The position numbers and the translations under genes were made by a program. The notes below the pieces were generated by a model, which ran no database searches, was not told the origin of the DNA, and saw only the letters and a list, made by a program, of their open reading frames with translations. 64,000 nt of DNA from Peptoclostridium sp965368085 (GTDB taxonomy: Bacteria > Bacillota > Clostridia > Peptostreptococcales > Peptostreptococcaceae): assembly GCA_965368085.1 (NCBI GenBank), contig CBDULP010000005.1, positions 1 through 64,000 of the forward strand, in the 5' to 3' direction. Positions 32,516 through 41,434 of this stretch are shown piece after piece; position 1 is the stretch's first letter, and each line of letters begins with the position of its first letter.

Positions 32516-34297
32516 ATGGTTGATTTGAATTGTATAAAAAAGGACATTCAAAACATTGCCCATGCAATATCCTCGGCGCTTAAAATTGACGTTACCATAG
32601 TTGATGAGAAGCTTGTCAGGATTGCAGGCACAGGCAATTATATAAAAAAGGTAGGCGAGCAGATAAGCGAGCTCTCTGCATTTGGCATAGCGAGGCAGAC
32701 TGGTGAGAGTTTCATAATAGAAAATCCGAGAGTCGACGATATATGCAAAATGTGCAGCATGAAGGATCAATGCAATGAGTGGGGTGAAGTGTGCTGTCCG
32801 ATAATGCTTGGAGGGCGCTCGGTTGGAGTAATAGGCCTGATAGCGTTTGATGAAGAACAAAAGGGCAGGATGGTTGAGAACAAAAAGCAGCTCCTTGATT
32901 TTGTAAACAGGATGTCAGAGCTCATATCAAGCAAGCTCAAGGCTGAAAAAAAGACAGTGGAGCTCAGGGTAGAGGCGAGAAGGCTTCAAACCCTTCTCAA
33001 CAATATGGACAAGGCTGTTGTATCGGTTGATTCAAAGGGAAAGATAGACAGGTGGAATCAAAAATTCATCCGCGCATTCAAATTAGACGACAATATAGAG
33101 GGAAAGAGCATATTCGACATTCTTGACTTCATAAAAATTGATGAGATACTCGGAATAAAGGAAAGGCAAAGGAGCACTAACTTCATATACAAAAAAGGTC
33201 TCTATTCATTCAGGGGTATATACAACATAAACCCGATAATACTAGAGGAGAATGTAGAAGGGTTTGTATTTGATTTTTTGGATACCAGATCCATAATAAA
33301 GGACTTCAACGAGATAACTACATTTGAGGACAACATAACATTCGACAACATAGTTGGAAACAGCAGGGCAATGCAAAGGGTGAAGGAAAAAGCTAAAATA
33401 GCGTCTTCATCTTCATCGACTATACTTATAACGGGCGAGAGCGGAACGGGGAAGGAGCTGTTTGCACGTTCGATACACAACAGCAGTTTCAGAAGAGGCT
33501 ATCCATTTATCGCCATAAACTGTGCGGCGATTCCAGAGGCTCTTTTGGAAAGCGAGCTATTCGGATACGAGGAAGGTGCATTTACAGGCGCGAAAAAAGG
33601 CGGCAAAATGGGTAAATTCGAGCTTGCAGACAAGGGCACGATTTTCCTCGATGAGATTGGAGACATGAGCCTTCACCTTCAGGCCAAGCTTCTCAGGGTG
33701 CTTCAGGAAAGAAAAATAGAAAAAATAGGATCTGACTATAACATACCTGTAGATGTGAGAATAATAGCGGCTACAAATAAGGAACTAGGAAGAATGGTAA
33801 GCCTTGGGGAGTTTCGGGAAGACCTATATTACAGGCTCAATGTAATTCCGATAATGGTGCCTCCGCTGATTGAGAGGAAAGAGGACATACCTGTGCTTGT
33901 GGAAAATATAATAAAGGAGTGTTCTCAGAAACTCCTCAAAAATGTAAGGGGAATTGAACCGGAAGCACTTGATGTGATATGTGAATACAACTGGCCGGGG
34001 AATGTAAGGGAGCTTCAAAACGTCATAGAGTACAGCGTGAATATGACTACATCTGAAAGCATAACTATTGATGACATTCCGGAAAAGATATCGGGTGGGG
34101 CAGCTTATGAATATGAAGAGTGTGAAAAAAGCGCGGGCCATGAAGAGATAAGGCCATTGGCTCAAATGGAAAGAGATGAGATAATAAGAGCACTTGACAG
34201 GTTTAAAGAATACAAATCGGGCAAGGAAAAGGCTGCAAAAGCACTTGGAATTTCAAGGGCTACACTATACAGGAAAATAAAGGAGTATGGCATATAG
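32516..34297 (+). CDS. cdsR: Sigma-54-dependent activator of cysteine catabolism (CdsR-like)
   Basis: Enhancer-binding activator, 593 residues. The N-terminal sensor domain (about 1-150) has a tight cysteine group C77-x2-C80-x5-C86-x6-C93-C94 that could bind metal or react with sulfur species. Then come a PAS-like domain (about 155-270), AAA+ with Walker A GESGTGKE and loop GAFTGA at 354-359, and a Fis-type helix-turn-helix (ALGISRATLYRKI). In Clostridioides difficile CdsR activates the cysteine desulfidase gene cdsB. Here the next gene is cdsB, behind a clear sigma-54 promoter, which supports the same assignment. Confidence 0.87.
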   Translation: MVDLNCIKKDIQNIAHAISSALKIDVTIVDEKLVRIAGTGNYIKKVGEQISELSAFGIARQTGESFIIENPRVDDICKMCSMKDQCNEWGEVCCPIMLGGRSVGVIGLIAFDEEQKGRMVENKKQLLDFVNRMSELISSKLKAEKKTVELRVEARRLQTLLNNMDKAVVSVDSKGKIDRWNQKFIRAFKLDDNIEGKSIFDILDFIKIDEILGIKERQRSTNFIYKKGLYSFRGIYNINPIILEENVEGFVFDFLDTRSIIKDFNEITTFEDNITFDNIVGNSRAMQRVKEKAKIASSSSSTILITGESGTGKELFARSIHNSSFRRGYPFIAINCAAIPEALLESELFGYEEGAFTGAKKGGKMGKFELADKGTIFLDEIGDMSLHLQAKLLRVLQERKIEKIGSDYNIPVDVRIIAATNKELGRMVSLGEFREDLYYRLNVIPIMVPPLIERKEDIPVLVENIIKECSQKLLKNVRGIEPEALDVICEYNWPGNVRELQNVIEYSVNMTTSESITIDDIPEKISGGAAYEYEECEKSAGHEEIRPLAQMERDEIIRALDRFKEYKSGKEKAAKALGISRATLYRKIKEYGI

Positions 34298-34325
34298 ATT
34301 ATGCTGAGGGAATTTTCTGACAATC

Positions 34326-34367
34326 AAGTCTCAAAATGATACAAAATATCATTTTGAGACTTTTTTG
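34326..34367 (+). terminator. Terminator after cdsR
   Basis: AAGTCTCAAAATGATA and its exact complement form a 16-bp stem with a 5-nt loop, followed by TTTT. Confidence 0.9.
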
Positions 34368-34460
34368 TATTGTTTTAAGAAACTATGAAATGCATATGTG
34401 AATTGGATTTGAAAATTTTACAAAAACATATCCATAAAAATAAAATACAAAAGCGCATAT

Positions 34461-34477
34461 CTCTTGGAACACAAGAG
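34461..34477 (+). promoter_or_regulatory. Candidate CdsR enhancer site
   Basis: CTCTTGGAACACAAGAG is a perfect 6-bp inverted repeat with a 5-bp centre, 55 bp upstream of the -24 element of cdsB. It is the best dyad in this 300-bp gap. Confidence 0.5.
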
Positions 34478-34531
34478 GTGTGAAATTGCATTCTAAATAT
34501 ATTTAAAACATATGGACGCACGAATTGGAAC

Positions 34532-34547
34532 TGGCACGGTAATTGCT
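34532..34547 (+). promoter_or_regulatory. Sigma-54 promoter of cdsB
   Basis: TGGCACGGTAATTGCT is a near-perfect -24/-12 promoter. Transcription would start near 34559, about 40 bases before cdsB. Confidence 0.93.
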
Positions 34548-34599
34548 CTTATATACAATATCATAATATTATTGGTATGCGATTACTGGAGGGGTTAAT

Positions 34600-35910
34600 A
34601 TGAAGAATGCTTTGTTAAATCTTTTAAAATCAGAGGTAAAGCCGGCGCTTGGATGCACAGAGCCTGGAGCGGTTGCGCTTGCAGTTGCCAAGGCGAGAGA
34701 AGTTCTTGGGCAGGAGTGCAAAGAATGTAGCATAGAAGTGAGTGCGAATATATATAAAAATGGAATGGGGGTTGGAATCCCGGGAAGCGGTGGCAAAGTG
34801 GGACTTGAAATAGCTGCTGCAATGGGACTTTTGGGCGGAGACTCAAGCCTCGGACTTGATGTGCTTGAAAGTGTTGAGGAATGCCAGCTGGATATGGCTC
34901 AAAGGCTTGTGGACGAGGGCTTCATAAATATTTCACCACTTAAAGAAGGAGACAGGATATTTACAAGGGTCGTTTTAAAGGGGGAAGACAGCATATCAGA
35001 GGCTGTAATAAGCACAAAGCATGACAATTTCATACTCGTAAAAAAAGATGATGAAACCATTTTGAATACGTGCATGAGCAATGCCTCAAGCCCATCGTTG
35101 GAAGGGGAAGAAAGTCCTGTCGTAAAGCTTAGCATAAGAGAGCTTATAGATGTGGTGGAGAGCTTTGAATTTAAGGATATAGAATTCCTTCTTGAAGGAA
35201 TTGAAATGAACAAGAGAATGGCGGAAAAGGGTCTTTCTCAAAAACTTGGGGCAGGGGTTGGATACAGCTTTAAAAAAGCTATTGAAGACAAATTCATAGC
35301 GGATGACCTTATAAACATGTCTATGATGGTGACTGCAGCTGCATCGGATGCAAGAATGTCGGGTGTTAAAATGTCTGTAATGAGCTCGAATGGAAGCGGA
35401 AACCATGGACTTACGGCCATACTTCCAATCGCTGTTTACAATGACAAGTATCCGCAAAGTGATGAAAGACTTGCAAAGGCGCTTGCTATAAGCCACCTTT
35501 TGATATCTTATGTCAAAAACTACACTGGAAGGCTTTCGGCTGTATGCGGATGCGGAGTTGCGGCATCTGTGGGATCAGCGGCGGCTATAACATGGCTTAT
35601 GGGTCTTGGATATGACGGGGTTGAAGGTGCCATAAACAACATGATTGCAAACCTGAGCGGAATGGTATGCGATGGTGCAAAGGCGGGGTGCGCTTACAAG
35701 CTTTCAAGTGCAGCAGCAGCGGCAATGCAAAGCGCAATCAATGTGAAATACGGATCCATTGTTCCAAAGCTAAATGGAATAGTAGGGGAAACTGTCGAAC
35801 AGAGCATAAGAAACCTTGGAAAAGTCAGCGGCAGAGGCATGAGAATAACCGACGATGTAATAGTGGATGTAATGGATGGAATGAATAAAAACAAAAACGT
35901 ACTTGTCTAA
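34600..35910 (+). CDS. cdsB: L-cysteine desulfidase (UPF0597/CyuA type)
   Basis: Iron-sulfur enzyme that splits L-cysteine into pyruvate, ammonia and sulfide. The 436 residues carry PALGCTEPGAVALA (Cys19) at the N terminus and the C-terminal serine-dehydratase-alpha-like domain. Cysteines at 316 and 318 (VCGCG), 357 (GMVCDG) and 364 (AGCAY) are the likely cluster ligands. The pair cdsR-cdsB matches the arrangement known from C. difficile. A serine dehydratase-like activity cannot be excluded, but cysteine desulfidase fits the neighbour best. GGAGGGG precedes the ATG. Confidence 0.9.
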   Translation: MKNALLNLLKSEVKPALGCTEPGAVALAVAKAREVLGQECKECSIEVSANIYKNGMGVGIPGSGGKVGLEIAAAMGLLGGDSSLGLDVLESVEECQLDMAQRLVDEGFINISPLKEGDRIFTRVVLKGEDSISEAVISTKHDNFILVKKDDETILNTCMSNASSPSLEGEESPVVKLSIRELIDVVESFEFKDIEFLLEGIEMNKRMAEKGLSQKLGAGVGYSFKKAIEDKFIADDLINMSMMVTAAASDARMSGVKMSVMSSNGSGNHGLTAILPIAVYNDKYPQSDERLAKALAISHLLISYVKNYTGRLSAVCGCGVAASVGSAAAITWLMGLGYDGVEGAINNMIANLSGMVCDGAKAGCAYKLSSAAAAAMQSAINVKYGSIVPKLNGIVGETVEQSIRNLGKVSGRGMRITDDVIVDVMDGMNKNKNVLV

Positions 35911-35967
35911 GTACGGAGGGCTTGTTGACAAAGCTGGAATTTTAAATTAAAATGAAGTTTATATAGG

Positions 35968-36016
35968 CTCTGTTGAATATATGCTTTTCAGCCATATACT
36001 CAACAGAGTTTTTATT
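35968..36016 (+). terminator. Terminator after cdsB
   Basis: CTCTGTTGAATATATG pairs with CATATACTCAACAGAG with one mismatch; a T run follows. Confidence 0.85.
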
Positions 36017-36057
36017 TGAGTAGAGAAGTAAAAAAGAATCCATAGTGGAGGTAAAAA

Positions 36058-36594
36058 ATGGATATAGAAAAGAGAAAATGGGAAATACTTTGTTCAAAGG
36101 AAGACATACAAGACAGAGTGGAAGAACTTGGAAAGCAGCTTACAGACGAATATGATGGAAAAAACCTATATGTTATATCACTTTTGAAAGGAAGCTTCAT
36201 ATTCGCATCTGACCTTGTGAGAAGCATTGACACAAAAGTTAAACTGGGATTTATGACTACATCAAGCTATGGAGATGATTTTGAGAGCAGCGGCAAGGTG
36301 AAAATGTCCGGCCTGTCTGACGACATAGAAGGTTATGACATACTTGTGGTTGATGATATAACTGACTCGGGTTTTACCATGAAATCTGTCATGGAGCACC
36401 TTAAAGGGAAAAAACCTGCAAGCGTAAAGTCTTGCGTGCTTTTGGACAAGCCTAGCAGAAGACAGGTTGAACTAAAGCCTGACTATGTAGGTTTTACAAT
36501 AGAGGACAAGTTTGTAGTCGGATACGGACTTAACTACGGCGACTACTACAGAAATGTACCTTACGTTTTTGCGGTTACTGACGAAGAAATATAA
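36058..36594 (+). CDS. hpt: Hypoxanthine phosphoribosyltransferase
   Basis: Purine salvage enzyme that converts hypoxanthine or guanine plus PRPP to IMP or GMP. The 178 residues are normal for the family. The PRPP-binding motif VVDDITDSGFT is at about residues 99-109, SLLKGSFIFASDL is near the N terminus, and the KPDYVGFTIEDKFVVGYGLNY block near the C terminus is typical of bacterial HPRT. GGAGG precedes the ATG. It appears to be monocistronic between two terminators. Confidence 0.94.
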   Translation: MDIEKRKWEILCSKEDIQDRVEELGKQLTDEYDGKNLYVISLLKGSFIFASDLVRSIDTKVKLGFMTTSSYGDDFESSGKVKMSGLSDDIEGYDILVVDDITDSGFTMKSVMEHLKGKKPASVKSCVLLDKPSRRQVELKPDYVGFTIEDKFVVGYGLNYGDYYRNVPYVFAVTDEEI

Positions 36595-36627
36595 AAGGCT
36601 GCAAATACATAATTTGCAACAAACATA

Positions 36628-36676
36628 AAAATAGCGATAATTTCCCATGGTGATAAAGTGGAAATTATCGCTATTT
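36628..36676. terminator. Bidirectional terminator between hpt and the dap operon
   Basis: AAAATAGCGATAATTTCC and GGAAATTATCGCTATTT form a stem of about 17 bp with A and T runs on both flanks, so it can end hpt and also the convergent dapH transcript. Confidence 0.85.
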
Positions 36677-36768
36677 ATTTTACATTTAAAGTTTTATATG
36701 AAGATGTATGCAGCTCCAAAGCGCAAGATATTTGATGGGTTTATACATCACATGCCTTTAGTTGCATA

Positions 36769-37488
36769 CTATCCTCTAAGATCGTCCATAAGCTGAGTCT
36801 TTTCAGATGTCTTTTCGTCTTTCATCTTTATAACCTTTGCAGGTGATCCGGCAACAACGCTTCCCTCAGGAACATCTTTTGTAACAACTGCTCCCGCGGC
36901 AACAACTGCACCTTTTCCAACCTTAACGCCTTCCAGTATTACGGCGTTTGCACCTATCATTACGTCATCTTCAACTATTACAGGAGTGGCTGAAGGCGGC
37001 TCAAGAACTCCGGCAACGACTGTTCCAGCTCCAACGTGAACATTCTTTCCGATCATGGCTCTGGCACCAAGTACTGCGTTCATATCTATCATAGAACCTT
37101 CGCCTATCTCAGAACCTATGTTTATAACTGCACCCATCATTACTACAACTTTGTCAGCTATAGAAACCATGTCCCTTATTATAGCGCCAGGCTCTATTCT
37201 TGCAGAAGAACTAAGCTTGTTGAACATAGGAATTGCAGAATTTCTTCTGTCATGCTCCATGTGGTAGTCGCTTATACTGCCTTCATTTTCTGAAAGTATC
37301 ACTTTCATGTCTTCGTAGTCGCCAACAAGTACGAATGAACCGTCATTTCCAAATACCTTGAGGTCGCTGTACTTTTCCTTTAGAGCATACGCGTCAAAGT
37401 CTGCGTTCATATATACCTTTACAGGCGTCTTCTTTTTAACTTCCTTGATGTACTTTGCAATTTCATATGCATCTGTCATTTTTTTCAT
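36769..37488 (-). CDS. dapH: 2,3,4,5-tetrahydropyridine-2,6-dicarboxylate N-acetyltransferase
   Basis: Acetylates tetrahydrodipicolinate with acetyl-CoA in the acetyl branch of diaminopimelate/lysine synthesis. The 239 residues have an N-terminal DapH domain (YEIAKYIKEVKKKTPVKVYMN) and a C-terminal left-handed beta-helix of hexapeptide repeats (VMMGAVINIGSEIGEGSMIDMN). It is the last gene of the minus-strand operon asd-dapA-dapB-dapH. AGGAGG is not perfect but GGAGGTTTTT lies near the start. The M20 deacetylase across the divergent promoter would act two steps later in the same branch. Confidence 0.93.
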   Translation of the reverse strand: MKKMTDAYEIAKYIKEVKKKTPVKVYMNADFDAYALKEKYSDLKVFGNDGSFVLVGDYEDMKVILSENEGSISDYHMEHDRRNSAIPMFNKLSSSARIEPGAIIRDMVSIADKVVVMMGAVINIGSEIGEGSMIDMNAVLGARAMIGKNVHVGAGTVVAGVLEPPSATPVIVEDDVMIGANAVILEGVKVGKGAVVAAGAVVTKDVPEGSVVAGSPAKVIKMKDEKTSEKTQLMDDLRG

Positions 37489-37506
37489 AAAATTAAAAAC
37501 CTCCGT

Positions 37507-38265
37507 TTATACTTTAAATAGATCCTGCATGTTATAGTAGCCATTTGGCTTTTTGCTCATGAACTGAGCGGCTTTAAGTGCGCCTTCAGCAAATATTTTC
37601 TTTGAAAGGGCCATATGGTTTATCTCTACAATCTCGTCTTTGCCAGCGAAAATTGCAGTATGCTCACCAACGATCGTGCCGCCTCTTACCGCATGTATGC
37701 CTATTTCTTTTTCATTACGCTTGCAGTCAGTACCATATCTTCCGTAGTTCATCTCCATTGAATTTTCAAGAGCCTCATTTATTGCATTTGCAATCATTAT
37801 GGCAGTTCCGCTAGGAGCGTCAACCTTTTCGTTGTGATGCTTTTCAACTATTTCAATGTCAAAATCCGAAAGCACCTTTGCGGCCTGGCTTACAAGGCTT
37901 AGCATCAGATTCACTCCAAGAGACATGTTGTATGAATGGAAAACCGCTATGTCTTTTGAAGCTTCATTTATCATTTCGAGCTCATTGTCTGAATATCCCG
38001 TAGTGGCAAGGACAAGAGCGCATCCTTTATCTTTGCAGTATTCTACAAGCTCAGGAAGTGCTTCTGGTCTTGAAAAGTCCACAACTGCGTCTACAGGGCC
38101 TTCTATTTCAGATGCCGATGCGTAAAGCCAATCAGGCTTTTCTGAAAGGCTTCCAGCCCCCTTGTCGACAGCTCCGGCAAGAGAAATTTCGGGATTTTCT
38201 TCAACCGACTGGAGAAGAACCTTGCCCATTTTTCCAAGGGCCCCGTTTATTATTACGTTAATCAT
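37507..38265 (-). CDS. dapB: 4-hydroxy-tetrahydrodipicolinate reductase
   Basis: NAD(P)H-dependent reductase of lysine/DAP synthesis. Of its 252 residues, INGALGKMGKVLLQS at the N terminus is the dinucleotide loop, and EKHHNEKVDAPSGTA (His143-His144, Lys147) is the diagnostic active-site segment. It lies 14 bases after dapA and 18 before dapH on the same strand, consistent with one operon. Confidence 0.95.
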   Translation of the reverse strand: MINVIINGALGKMGKVLLQSVEENPEISLAGAVDKGAGSLSEKPDWLYASASEIEGPVDAVVDFSRPEALPELVEYCKDKGCALVLATTGYSDNELEMINEASKDIAVFHSYNMSLGVNLMLSLVSQAAKVLSDFDIEIVEKHHNEKVDAPSGTAIMIANAINEALENSMEMNYGRYGTDCKRNEKEIGIHAVRGGTIVGEHTAIFAGKDEIVEINHMALSKKIFAEGALKAAQFMSKKPNGYYNMQDLFKV

Positions 38266-38279
38266 TAGAGTCCTCCCTA

Positions 38280-39161
38280 TTATTTAACTTCAAAACCGTA
38301 ATTTTTAAGCTCGTTTTTAAGTACTTCAAGGTTTGAAGGCTCCATCTCACAAAGAGGAAGCTTAAGCTCACCAACGTCAAAGCCTAAAACGTTAAGCGCA
38401 GTCTTGACAGGTATAGGGTTAACCTCTATGAAAAGTGCGTCTATAAGGGCCTTCATGTCAAGCTGAAGCTTTGTAGATCCTTTTACATCGCCTTCAAGAT
38501 ATTTTATTACCATGTCGTGAGTGTCTTTTGGGCATATGTTTGCAACTACAGATATTACTCCTATGCCTCCAAGTGAAAGTATAGGAACTATCTGGTCGTC
38601 ATTTCCCGAGTATATTGCAAAGTCTTCAGGCACTATGCTAGCAAGCTTTGCTATTTGAGATATGTTTCCAGAAGCCTCTTTCATGGCAACTATGTTTTCA
38701 ACTTTTGAAAGTTCAAGAGCTGTTTCAGGAAGTATGTTTACACCTGTTCTTCCTGGAACGTTGTAAAGTATTACAGGTATCTTAACACTATTCGCTATAG
38801 CCGTGTAGTGCATTATAAGGCCCTTTTGAGTAGCCTTGTTGTAATAAGGAGTGACTAGCAAAAGTCCGTCTGCGCCCAGTCTTTCAGCTTCCTGGCTAAG
38901 CTCTATGCCGTGGTGAGTGTCGTTAGAGCCGGTACCTGCTATTACAGGAACTCTCTTGGCAACTTTATCTATAACGCATTTTATTGCAGCCAGATGGTCT
39001 TTATCGGTCATTGTTGAAGCCTCGCCTGTAGTACCTGCAACGACTATGGCGTCAGTTCCTTCTTTTATCTGCCATTCTACAAGTTCCTCAAGCTTTGCAA
39101 AATCAACTTTTCCATCTTTAAAAGGTGTAACTATGGCAACTCCAGAACCTTTGAATATCAT
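38280..39161 (-). CDS. dapA: 4-hydroxy-tetrahydrodipicolinate synthase
   Basis: Condenses pyruvate with aspartate semialdehyde, the committed step to DAP and lysine. The 293 residues form a TIM barrel with the substrate loop GTTGEAST (44-51), TPYYNK (104-109), Tyr133 in LYNVPGRTG and the Schiff-base Lys161 in VAMKEAS. It is encoded directly after asd, which supplies its substrate. Confidence 0.96.
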   Translation of the reverse strand: MIFKGSGVAIVTPFKDGKVDFAKLEELVEWQIKEGTDAIVVAGTTGEASTMTDKDHLAAIKCVIDKVAKRVPVIAGTGSNDTHHGIELSQEAERLGADGLLLVTPYYNKATQKGLIMHYTAIANSVKIPVILYNVPGRTGVNILPETALELSKVENIVAMKEASGNISQIAKLASIVPEDFAIYSGNDDQIVPILSLGGIGVISVVANICPKDTHDMVIKYLEGDVKGSTKLQLDMKALIDALFIEVNPIPVKTALNVLGFDVGELKLPLCEMEPSNLEVLKNELKNYGFEVK

Positions 39162-39180
39162 ATGCTATCATCCTTTCGAA

Positions 39181-40179
39181 TTAAATTAGGTTGTATTGAA
39201 TCAGCAGTTCGGCAATTTGAACTGTGTTTGTAGCAGCGCCTTTTCTTATGTTGTCGGCTACTACCCAAAGATTAAGGCCGTTATCAAGGCTAAAGTCTCT
39301 TCTTATTCTTCCTACGTACACTTCGTCTGTTCCGGCAGCGTCTACCGCAAGAGGGTACTTGTTGTTTGCAAGATCGTCCACTACTATAACACCTTGTGCG
39401 TTTTCAAGGATTTCACGAACCTTGTCAAGCTCGAACGGTTTTTCAAACTCTATATTCACAGATTCGCTGTGTCCGTTTATAACAGGAACCCTTACAGCTG
39501 TCGCAGTTATTCTTAGAGAATCGTCTCCAAGTATTTTTTGTGTTTCAAGGACCATTTTCATTTCTTCCTTAGTATATCCGTTTTCAAGGAATACATCTAT
39601 GTGAGGAAGGCAGTTGTATGCTATAGGATGAGGGTAAAGCTCGTTCTTATTGCCCTTTATGCCTTCTTCTAAGTCTTTTATTCCCTTAACTCCAGAACCC
39701 GAAACAGCCTGATAAGTAGAATACACTATTCTCTTTATTCCAAATGCGTCGTGAAGAGGCTTAAGTGCGACTACAGCCTGTATTGTAGAGCAGTTAGGAT
39801 TTGCTATTATTCCATTGTGCTTTTTCACGTCTTCAGGATTTACCTCAGGAACTACAAGAGGAACATTTTCATCCATTCTCCACGCGCTGCTGTTATCTAT
39901 AACTATCACGCCTTTTTTCTGAGCTATAGGTGCGTACTTTTCACTTATAGAACCGCCTGCAGAGAAAAGCGCTATGTCTATGTCCTTATCGAAAGAATTT
40001 TCGTTTAACTCTTCAACTTCCCATTCCTGCCCTTGGAAATTAATCTTATTTCCTGCAGATTTTTTTGAAGCCATAGGGTATAATTTAGCTACAGGAAAAT
40101 TTCTCTCCTCTAATACCTTAAGAAATGTTCTTCCAACGTTGCCGGTAACTCCGACTATTGCTACATTTAATTTTTTCAT
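39181..40179 (-). CDS. asd: Aspartate-semialdehyde dehydrogenase
   Basis: Reduces aspartyl phosphate to aspartate semialdehyde for lysine, threonine and methionine synthesis. The 332 residues carry the NADP loop GVTGNVGRTFL (10-20), catalytic Cys130 in NPNCSTIQ and the substrate-binding HSESVNIEF segment. It is the first gene of the minus-strand operon. The leader is only about 35 nt, so I see no room for a lysine riboswitch. Confidence 0.96.
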   Translation of the reverse strand: MKKLNVAIVGVTGNVGRTFLKVLEERNFPVAKLYPMASKKSAGNKINFQGQEWEVEELNENSFDKDIDIALFSAGGSISEKYAPIAQKKGVIVIDNSSAWRMDENVPLVVPEVNPEDVKKHNGIIANPNCSTIQAVVALKPLHDAFGIKRIVYSTYQAVSGSGVKGIKDLEEGIKGNKNELYPHPIAYNCLPHIDVFLENGYTKEEMKMVLETQKILGDDSLRITATAVRVPVINGHSESVNIEFEKPFELDKVREILENAQGVIVVDDLANNKYPLAVDAAGTDEVYVGRIRRDFSLDNGLNLWVVADNIRKGAATNTVQIAELLIQYNLI

Positions 40180-40214
40180 TAGTGTTACCCCCCATTAAGT
40201 CTAAAGTTTATACA

Positions 40215-40243
40215 ATATTAACACTAAATATGAATATATTCAA
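40215..40243 (-). promoter_or_regulatory. Sigma-A promoter of asd-dapA-dapB-dapH
   Basis: On the minus strand TTGAAT (40243-40238) and TAATAT (40220-40215) are 17 bp apart, about 35 bases before asd. The 111-bp divergent region also serves the M20 gene. Confidence 0.55.
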
Positions 40244-40290
40244 CAATTTAACGCGTGAAAGAAAATATTTTTACATAGAGGTGATTTTAT

Positions 40291-41430
40291 ATGATGTTTG
40301 ATGATTTAAGGGACGATGTAAAGGGGCTTTTTGAAACTGTATCGAATCACAGAAAAAAGCTCAGCTCAATTGCGGAGATTGGACTGCGTGAATACGAAAC
40401 TTCAAAATACATAAAATTTGTTTTGGACGGGATGGGCGTTGAGTACGACGAACTTATGGAAACTTCCGTAACGGGTATTATAAAGGGAAGCAAGGGGGAA
40501 AGAACCATTGCATTCAGAGCCGACATTGACGGGCTAAATACGGGAGATGGGACTGTAAAGCACCTTTGCGGGCATGACGGGCATATGAGCGTACTGCTCG
40601 GGCTTATAGAATATGTGGTTAAAAAGAGGGAAAGCCTTGTTGACAATATTGTATTTGTGTTTCAACCTGCGGAAGAGGCGCCGGGAGGGGCGAAGCCTCT
40701 TCTGGAAAAGGGGCTTGTTGAAAAATATGGCATAGACGAGATATTCGGGCTTCATATGTATCCTGAACTGGAAGAGGGGTATGCGGGGGTGAGGCCTATG
40801 CATTTTCTATCGGGTGCCGGAGAGGTCGACATAGACATAATAGGAAAGAGCGGACATGGGGCTATGCCTCAGGATGCGAACGACTCTGTCGTAATAGCCG
40901 CAAACTATATAGTCGCGCTTCAAAGCATAATTTCAAGGAACATAAGGCCTCTTGACGAGGGCGTGCTTACAATAGGAAAAATCGAAGGCGGAAGCAGAAG
41001 AAATATAATAAGCGGAAATGTAAGGCTTGAAGGAACTATAAGGGCTTTCAAGGAAAACGTATATGAAAAGATAAAGAGCAGGATAAGAGAGATATCAAAG
41101 GGGTTTGAGCAGACCTACGGATGCAGTGTAAATGTTGAGATAAGAGACGACTATCCACCTGTAAATAACGACCAGGGGCTTTTTGAGGAATTTAAAAATG
41201 CAGTTGGCGAACAGGATATAAAAATACTTGAGCCGCTTATGATAGCGGAAGACTTTTCATATTATCAAAGGAGTGTTCCAGGACTGTTTTTCATGCTGGG
41301 TTCAAGGAACGAGGGTAAGGGCTTTACGAAAAGCCTTCACAACATAGGGTTCGATATGGACGAAAGGGCTCTTTTGTACGGAGTGGAATTTTACGTCAGG
41401 CTTTTGGAGTATAAAGGGGTGATGGGCTAA
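40291..41430 (+). CDS. M20 family amidohydrolase, probable N-acetyldiaminopimelate deacetylase
   Basis: Zinc hydrolase of the M20D aminoacylase/carboxypeptidase family, 379 residues. Metal-binding and catalytic motifs: FRADIDGL, HLCGHDGHMS, FQPAEEAPGGAKPL (catalytic Glu pair) and GLHMYP, with the dimerisation domain at about 180-290 (GKSGHGAMPQDANDSV). The family also removes acyl groups from other amino acids. The divergent dapH, which makes N-acetylated intermediates, makes deacetylation of N-acetyl-LL-diaminopimelate the most likely role (inferred). GAGGTGAT lies upstream. It is followed five bases later by a CPBP protease gene. Confidence 0.83.
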   Translation: MMFDDLRDDVKGLFETVSNHRKKLSSIAEIGLREYETSKYIKFVLDGMGVEYDELMETSVTGIIKGSKGERTIAFRADIDGLNTGDGTVKHLCGHDGHMSVLLGLIEYVVKKRESLVDNIVFVFQPAEEAPGGAKPLLEKGLVEKYGIDEIFGLHMYPELEEGYAGVRPMHFLSGAGEVDIDIIGKSGHGAMPQDANDSVVIAANYIVALQSIISRNIRPLDEGVLTIGKIEGGSRRNIISGNVRLEGTIRAFKENVYEKIKSRIREISKGFEQTYGCSVNVEIRDDYPPVNNDQGLFEEFKNAVGEQDIKILEPLMIAEDFSYYQRSVPGLFFMLGSRNEGKGFTKSLHNIGFDMDERALLYGVEFYVRLLEYKGVMG

Positions 41431-41434
41431 TATA

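Noticed and set aside
40180..40290. Lysine riboswitch ahead of asd
   Set aside because: The leader between the likely promoter and asd is only about 35 nt, far too short.
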